A stretch of DNA of 64,000 nt from Telmatactis stephensoni. Its lineage: Eukaryota > Cnidaria > Anthozoa > Actiniaria > Isophelliidae. Location: positions 310,001 through 374,000 of the forward strand of contig JALIZF010001701.1 of assembly GCA_029948255.1 (NCBI GenBank), in the 5' to 3' direction. Every line of letters starts with the position of its first letter. Within the stretch, counting starts at the first letter, position 1. The position numbers and the translations under genes are program-made. The notes under the pieces are model-generated. The model searched no databases and was not told where the DNA came from. It saw only the letters and a program-made list of their open reading frames with translations. Positions 58,389-64,000 of the stretch are shown piece by piece.

Positions 58389-59352
58389 ATGTCCCCATGG
58401 TTGTTCACAAGAACTATTCTGTATGAATGCCTGAAATTTTTCTTCTAGTTTGGGCCCATTTAGGATAAAACTTTGATTGTTAGATTGGAGATACAGAAGT
58501 AATTTGCAAAAGTTCGATCAGCTTTATTTTATAGTTACTGTACTGTCCACGTCTTTCGTACGCAATGTATCTGGCAGCTGTAAATATATATAGTCATCCA
58601 CTCTAAAAGTTTTCGGCTAAATATCACACCAAAAAATATTTGATTTGTAGTGGATGGTCATTATGCTGAGTAAAAGTAAATTTCATAAATGTTCTCATGC
58701 GTTTTTATTTCTCCAGTCCATGTGTTACAATGATTAACCGAAGCAAACAATATAAGCGAATTGTGCTTAGCACTATTTGACAATTATTTACAATTTTACA
58801 ATCTAGTTACAACATTCACATTGGTAATCGGACAGTGCATGATATATATAATAAAAGCAATCCGTTGAAAAAACCGCCTCCTTTTGGATCTTCTTACACA
58901 ATAACCGAGGGCTATCAGAAACGGCAGTCCTTAACGCTCTAATCATTTGCAAAAAGTATAGATTTGCGAGTGAGCCCCCTTCAAGCTCAAAAACATCATA
59001 ATTTATCTATTGTCTGGTGGCTTTGGGAGTAGAACGGTAATTAAGTACACTGAAGTGTAGTTTGAGTCGTGCCGAATGCCGACGCCCAGTGTCGTAGAAG
59101 TATAACACCGTATCGCCATCCAATTCGAGCATTCAAGGCACCATGTTAAAGAATTCAAGCCAACGTTAAATTATAGATTTACTGAACTGACTTGTAGGGC
59201 ACGATTTATCCTATAAGATGATTTAACCCAATGCTGGTTGAATAAAACAGCCGAGTACTATTATTCTAAATAGTTATCGAAGGGATATCAGTCTTTATAA
59301 CGCACATCTATATAGTAATATACTGAGTATAAACCAAAAATTGTAAATTTAT
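58389..59352. other. intergenic between convergent ART genes
   Basis: No gene supported. It should contain the 3' ends of the intact gene (plus) and of copy B (minus). Confidence 0.5.
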
Positions 59353-62095
59353 TTACAACTCGTCATAAGTTAATATTATGGCCAGATATTTGCTAAGTTC
59401 CTCTGCCAAAGTCATCGCTGATGATGCAGAGTTGGTGGGATTCAAGTTCTGACTCACGATTCTGTTGTTCACAGTTGTCTTCGGTTCTAGATGAAACAGA
59501 TATATGGCCCTCGATGAAATCATACTTCCTCAAGAAATTGCGCATCTTTTTCGTTGGTTTTCCTGCACGATTTTGAGAGACAATTTCTTGCCACTGACTT
59601 TGTTTTGACTCATCTTTAAGATCTAAACCCTTTCCTTGCTTGAAGCATGAATTAGGTATTTTGAACCCCAAAACCACGGGTTTCTGAGTTTTGCTGAAAG
59701 CCCAATCTCTTGCATGAAGATAACTTTTGGTCAAATAAAACCCTGCGCCATCGCTAAAATCTCGCCTTCGAAAGCCACAGTTCACCTGAATTCCATCGGA
59801 ACAAATATCTTGTGCGCTTTGAAAATCTGTTCCATGGAATAGCACAGTGTGTAGCTCATCTTTACATATAAACATAGACAAATGTTCTGAGACTTTCAGT
59901 CTCGAGCTATCGTCCTCGGTGATGGTACACCCATCACTAGAAACATTCACATCGGGTAAGTTTGAAACAGGGACGCTAGAAGGCCACTGCGGTTTTGAAT
60001 CAGAACCGCCATACTCATACACGAACGACAAAACAGGGTTGTATTTGAATTCGTCGATTACAAAGCGCATAGCAGCGTCGATGGGGTCAACATGATCGGG
60101 AATCAGCTTCGATCGTTTCAAGATTGTCTTCACTGCGTCACTACCATCTTCAAATCCAACATTGACCAAAAAGTCCTCGTTCAATTTGTGTTTCAGTGAA
60201 ATATCCTCAATTTCTTTGAAGCTATTTACTCGTGCCCAGGCCGTAGGCCGGCACGAGTCTAGGTTTACCGTTCAATCTATCTATCTATCTATCGTCGTAG
60301 TCGCAAATGTGTATGCAAATTAGGCAGGCATGGAAACGAGGCCACGCACGTTCCATCGCGACAACATGACTCAGCTCAGTTTGACTTGCATCAAGTAGTA
60401 AACTTTCTGAGCAAAACAGAGTTATTTTCACGAGTCAGGAATGTTTAGTAACTTAAACTTCACTATAAATGCAGTCGGATCGAGCCATTGCGTTATAGGA
60501 GTCTCTCGTGAGTCTCAATCAAGGTAAATTCAAGCTTCTTCATTCAAAATTGACTTACAAATCGACGATAACTTATATTCAAATGTTAGCTTGCAAATCT
60601 CGCTTAGTTTCTAAAACATGACTAAGCTGGTTTGAGACATATATTTATATCCCTCTGTTGTTTAGACTTTTGGAATTTTTAGATGACTGGCATTTTCATG
60701 TTACTGACAAAACTTTCTTGATTCGAGGCAGTTGAATTATATTTCCATGTTCGATTTGATTTACTAAAAGCCGGCTAAAGTGTCTTTCACTCGTCAAGAT
60801 ATTTGTGTTTGGTGCTAATAATCTCTTTGGTACTTAGAGAATAATTTGAAGGATTCAAAGCGTTATCAGTTCTGGAATTATATTCCTTGTGCAGTCAAGA
60901 GCGTTCATATTTCCAGTTTGCTGATTTTGAAAATAGGCAAACACAGGGAGCCCAAACCAAGAGTTTGGTTGTACTTATCAAGAATTTATGTCTTTTATTT
61001 CATTTTGATATTCTACCTCTAAGCTATTATAGTACATTTTTGTGTTAAGTCTTTGTTGCGTACATCTATTTGAAACTGTATAGAAATTACTCACACAATA
61101 AGTTTTCAGGGAGGTGTATCTCATTTATTAGCCAAGTTTGTATGATAACCTCTGTCTTTCATGAGGAAGATGTATAAAAGGAAGATTGGTGCAATAAATC
61201 ACTTGATGAGAAACTTAAATTTTCTGCCTTGTTTCTGGTGCTTTTCTCCAGTAATACACTGCGGTCAGAACAGTGCTTGTGATTTGTTCAAGTAACAAAG
61301 AATGGTAAAACAAAAAAAAGGAGAGAGATTAAATGTAGAACAAAAGGCATTGTTCATCATAATCCACATATTTTTTTTTACTGAAATGTTTGAACAAATC
61401 ACAAGCTTCATTCTAATGGTAGTGCAGGATTACCCCTTTTCTCTGGATTATCCTGTTCTCCCATCCCCAGAAAAAATTAGTCAGCAGGAATGTGTGTGCA
61501 TAGAAATTTTGATTTATTGTTCCCCAAATTGATGCTTAGGCAATCGAGCACATTCCTTTGCTAGTAAAAGAATTGGCTAACTAATAGGAGACTAAATCTT
61601 TTTGTTTTCTTTTGTTTTCAGTAACAACATTACTAATACAAACCAAATAGTCCTTTTTCTTTCATCTGCAAAGTAACTCTAGAATACATTAGACACCTAA
61701 ATTTTATTATTTGAAAATATTACAAATTGGATGGGCAACCAAGCAAATAAACTGATGGCTGGCATCTAGCTTATGTAAGACCACAGGTATCCCAAGCTGG
61801 CTCAATTCCTTGGGCTGGGCACGAGTAAACGCACCATTGTGCGTCTAGTTTCTAAGAAAATGAGTAGCCAGTCGTTTATGGGTTCATGATTTCTGATGTT
61901 TTCCTCAAAAGATTCGAGTTTGTCCAAGAAGCCATTTTTAATGTTTAGTAGATTACAAACGATGTTTGACTGTTCTTTGGGATCGATCGAAGGCGAGGAT
62001 AGCGCTGTTCTGAGGGATTTGAAGTCGTTTCCTCCTGAAAAACCTCCGTTTCTTCTGAAATTCGCTTGAACTTTTATCATGGTTGAATTTGGCAA
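59353..62095 (-). pseudogene. ART-fold (DUF3990-like) gene, copy B, split by an insertion
   Basis: Minus-strand coding starts at MPNSTMIKVQANFRRNGGFS (62095) and runs to NDWLLIFLE near 61849. There a 1.6-kb element (60228-61848) interrupts it. Coding resumes near 60227 with NSFKEIEDISLKHKL and continues through LFHGTD, DFSDGAGFYLT, RDWAFS and SHQLCIISDDF. An extra base near 59405 shifts the last codons, so the current frame stops early at 59393; the ancestral stop is at 59353. The insertion has no minus-strand GT-AG borders, so it is unlikely to be spliced out. Protein identity to copy A is very high by eye, so the duplication is recent. The gene is almost certainly dead as drawn. Confidence 0.75.
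60228..61848 (+). mobile_element. Helentron-like non-autonomous element in ART copy B
   Basis: The 5' end is ACTCGTGCCCAGGCC, with its inverse GGCACGAGT 20 bp inside and GGGCACGAGT again near the 3' end: an asymmetric terminal inverted repeat. The 3' end is a GCAC-CATT-GTGC hairpin followed by CTAG. It sits between T residues of GCTATTT|TTTCTAAG (copy A keeps the empty site). A CTAT microsatellite lies near the 5' end (60274-60293). These are the marks of Helentron/HINE elements. No coding sequence is recognised in its 1621 bp. Confidence 0.75.
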
Positions 62096-63932
62096 GTCAG
62101 TGCATGTGGAATGATGATAAGATTCCGTTTTAGTCTTGATTTGTTGTTTCTAAAGGACGGACGTCGTCAAATAGCTTGTTTTCACTTTCACTTTGCGAAG
62201 ACCGTTCTTCTTGCTAAAATCTTGTATTAGTTCCAGCTGAGTTGAATGCATTCCTCGAAAGGGATTATGGGTCAGCTATTTTGGTTAGCATTTCTAATCT
62301 GATTGAAATCTGATTTGAGAAAGTGAAATAGTTCGTGGTTTTCATAAAAAGACATTTTGTGATATTACCAGTTGAAAATCTATTTTTGTATATCAATATC
62401 AACTAATGGTACATCATGCCCACGTTGCAGCATAAGCAAAAGTCCTAAACACAAGCAAATTTATCCATTTTGAACTTAATTAACTCAGTTCGCTGAAATT
62501 AAACTACGGTAAGATCAGCTTCCATACAAATAGCTTTGAAAAAATATACGATTTATAAATCATCTCTTTAGAAATAACATCGCCAAAAATAAGAACTTAT
62601 TTCTACATAATGAGTTTTCTTTTCGTTACCTTGAAACGCTGACTAGATTTTCTCAAAAACGGTCTGCTTGATGCATGCTCTGACTCTCGTAAAAACGCAG
62701 GAATCAGCCAAGAGAAAACGTCGCTTACATCCTTGGAAACGCTTAGAGTTTCTCAACATGATGATCAGTAGTTTCGATAGCCATTCAGTCTTTGTTTGAA
62801 TTGTGGACTTCAAGTGCCTCGGTTTCACATTTAAAGTAAAATTCTGCTCAAGACTGTACCTCCTCGGCTCGCCAACCACAAACATCCACAGTCACAAACT
62901 CAGTGTTGTTTACTCCTCCAAACTCCTCCACACATGCTTTTCCATTCAAAGAGAACATCATATTAGCAAAGAGATCGGCAAATTGAAGCAATGGTGTAAT
63001 TTTCTGTCGTATTTCTTTACGTTTAGTTGGAAACAAACTTACAAGTTGAAGGACTTTGGCTGAGCGTTTTGTCAAAATAAATGCTTTTTCCCGCCACTTG
63101 GCAGCGTGGACGCAGCGCGTCCGCTAACAGAAAAGGCGCGAATTTCTCGTATTTTTTTATTTGACTCGGAAATATTTTAGTGAAACTCTCTATTATGTCT
63201 TCTATAATAGCAAAATGGTTTTACAACATTCTAGAAAATGAGGCATTCGTATTTTATCCATTATCTTTTATGGTAGGTATGAAGCTAAGTATTACAAAGA
63301 AATGCTAATCAAAATAGCATTTCAAATCCTCGATTCTGATTGGTTGACCTTGGGATTGTTGCGAAGGTCAACTCAGCTGGTTGTTTGGTCCTTTTTTGTG
63401 GCTCTGTAGTTTGGTCGACAAGGTTTAGCTTAGCTTGATCTGTTCCAATTTTTAAATGAAGGAAGTCGCTTAAGAATAAGCTGAGTTCTGAACATTTGAA
63501 GAGAACGTATCTAATCCGGCTGAGCTTGGAAGAAATGTACGTGTTGCTGAAAGCGCGGGATTCTTGTTTTTGAGAGATCGACGATAGAACACCCTTATAC
63601 ACAAACTCAATAGTCCTCAACTGGTTCAGTTCAAGACACGCGCTCGACTTTGGTTTCTCAGAAAAAGTAAACGTTTTTGAGTTAAAACGATTACTTTTTC
63701 CAGCAGTTCGTGGACATCAACAGCACGGGTTGAGGGAGCATATTGAACCAACGCCACAGATATTCCCTTTGATTGACAACCTGTCCTGTAGACAATGTCA
63801 TACCAAAGTAATATTCGAGTCAGTGATTGGTTGAACAATTTCGACCCCAACTGAAAAATTTCGTCGGATTGGTCGATGTTGACCTTGATGTCAACCTCAC
63901 GCGCATAAAACTTTGGTGGTGAAACTTTGGTG
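62096..63932. other. duplicated flank of ART copy B
   Basis: The first 170 bp resemble the region upstream of copy A (55960-56050). 63690-63880 resembles 56180-56330 (GTATTGAAACAACGCCACAG-type text). No other gene is supported. Confidence 0.55.
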
Positions 63933-64000
63933 TTATCACGAGAAATCAAAATTAATCCTACTTTAGTTTAGTTCCTTTGAAGGTGATATTGAAGTTTAAA
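63933..64000 (+). repeat. dispersed repeat D3, copy 2 (cut by window end)
   Basis: Matches 53335-53406 apart from small differences and runs off the window. Confidence 0.8.

Noticed and set aside
60228..61848. Treating the segment as an intron of ART copy B
   Set aside because: Minus-strand borders are not GT-AG, while the ends match a transposon family and copy A has an uninterrupted frame at this point.
1..64000. tRNA, rRNA and bacterial-type operon features
   Set aside because: I looked for cloverleaf-like boxes, rRNA cores and operon-like gene packing and saw none that could be supported by eye.

Overview
The window is eukaryotic DNA. It is AT-rich, its genes are split by GT-AG introns, and it is crowded with foldback transposons, microsatellites and minisatellites. 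The protein families present (SRCR plus fibronectin III, zona pellucida, Hairy/Enhancer-of-split bHLH, glycine-rich RRM protein) place it in an animal. The compact introns and this domain mix fit an early-branching metazoan, most likely an anthozoan cnidarian (coral or anemone). That assignment is inference, not proof.

Layout. 1-8.9 kb: no confident complete gene. It holds an old Helentron-like element (1787-4346), a LINE 3' remnant split by a foldback insertion, one possible SAP-domain exon (minus), and an LTR with its primer-binding site (minus). 9.1-14.6 kb (plus): exons of an extracellular SRCR-SRCR-FN3 protein whose intron phases all agree, but whose first SRCR exon carries a frameshift. 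14.6-19 kb: non-coding, with a 360-bp TTTTG microsatellite. 19.1-26.8 kb (minus): a seven-exon gene for a predicted 1358-residue type I membrane protein with signal peptide, about 41 arginine-rich 17-18-residue repeats, a Pro/Thr linker, a complete ZP domain, a furin-like site, a TM helix and a short basic tail. This is the most unusual object in the window. 28.9-37.3 kb (plus): a three-exon RRM/RGG-type RNA-binding protein gene whose 7.3-kb second intron holds a 2.1-kb foldback. 37.4-49.4 kb: no gene supported; foldbacks, a 78-bp minisatellite array, and a TTAA-flanked element inserted in it. 50.2-52.7 kb (plus): a four-exon HES-type repressor with CSL/RBPJ-like sites upstream. It ends in WRPF and lacks a recognisable Orange domain. 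54.9-62.1 kb: three related ADP-ribosyltransferase-fold (DUF3990-like) genes. One is intact (plus, 335 aa). Two are minus-strand copies damaged by frameshifts, one of them also split by a 1.6-kb Helentron-like insertion.

The genes do not form one pathway. Two themes recur. First, expansion by local duplication: exon-intron units in the ZP gene and segmental copies of the ART genes. Second, heavy remodelling by non-autonomous foldback elements, several of which share TTAA target duplications. Calls rest on reading frames, splice-site and phase agreement and motif recognition; no database search was possible.
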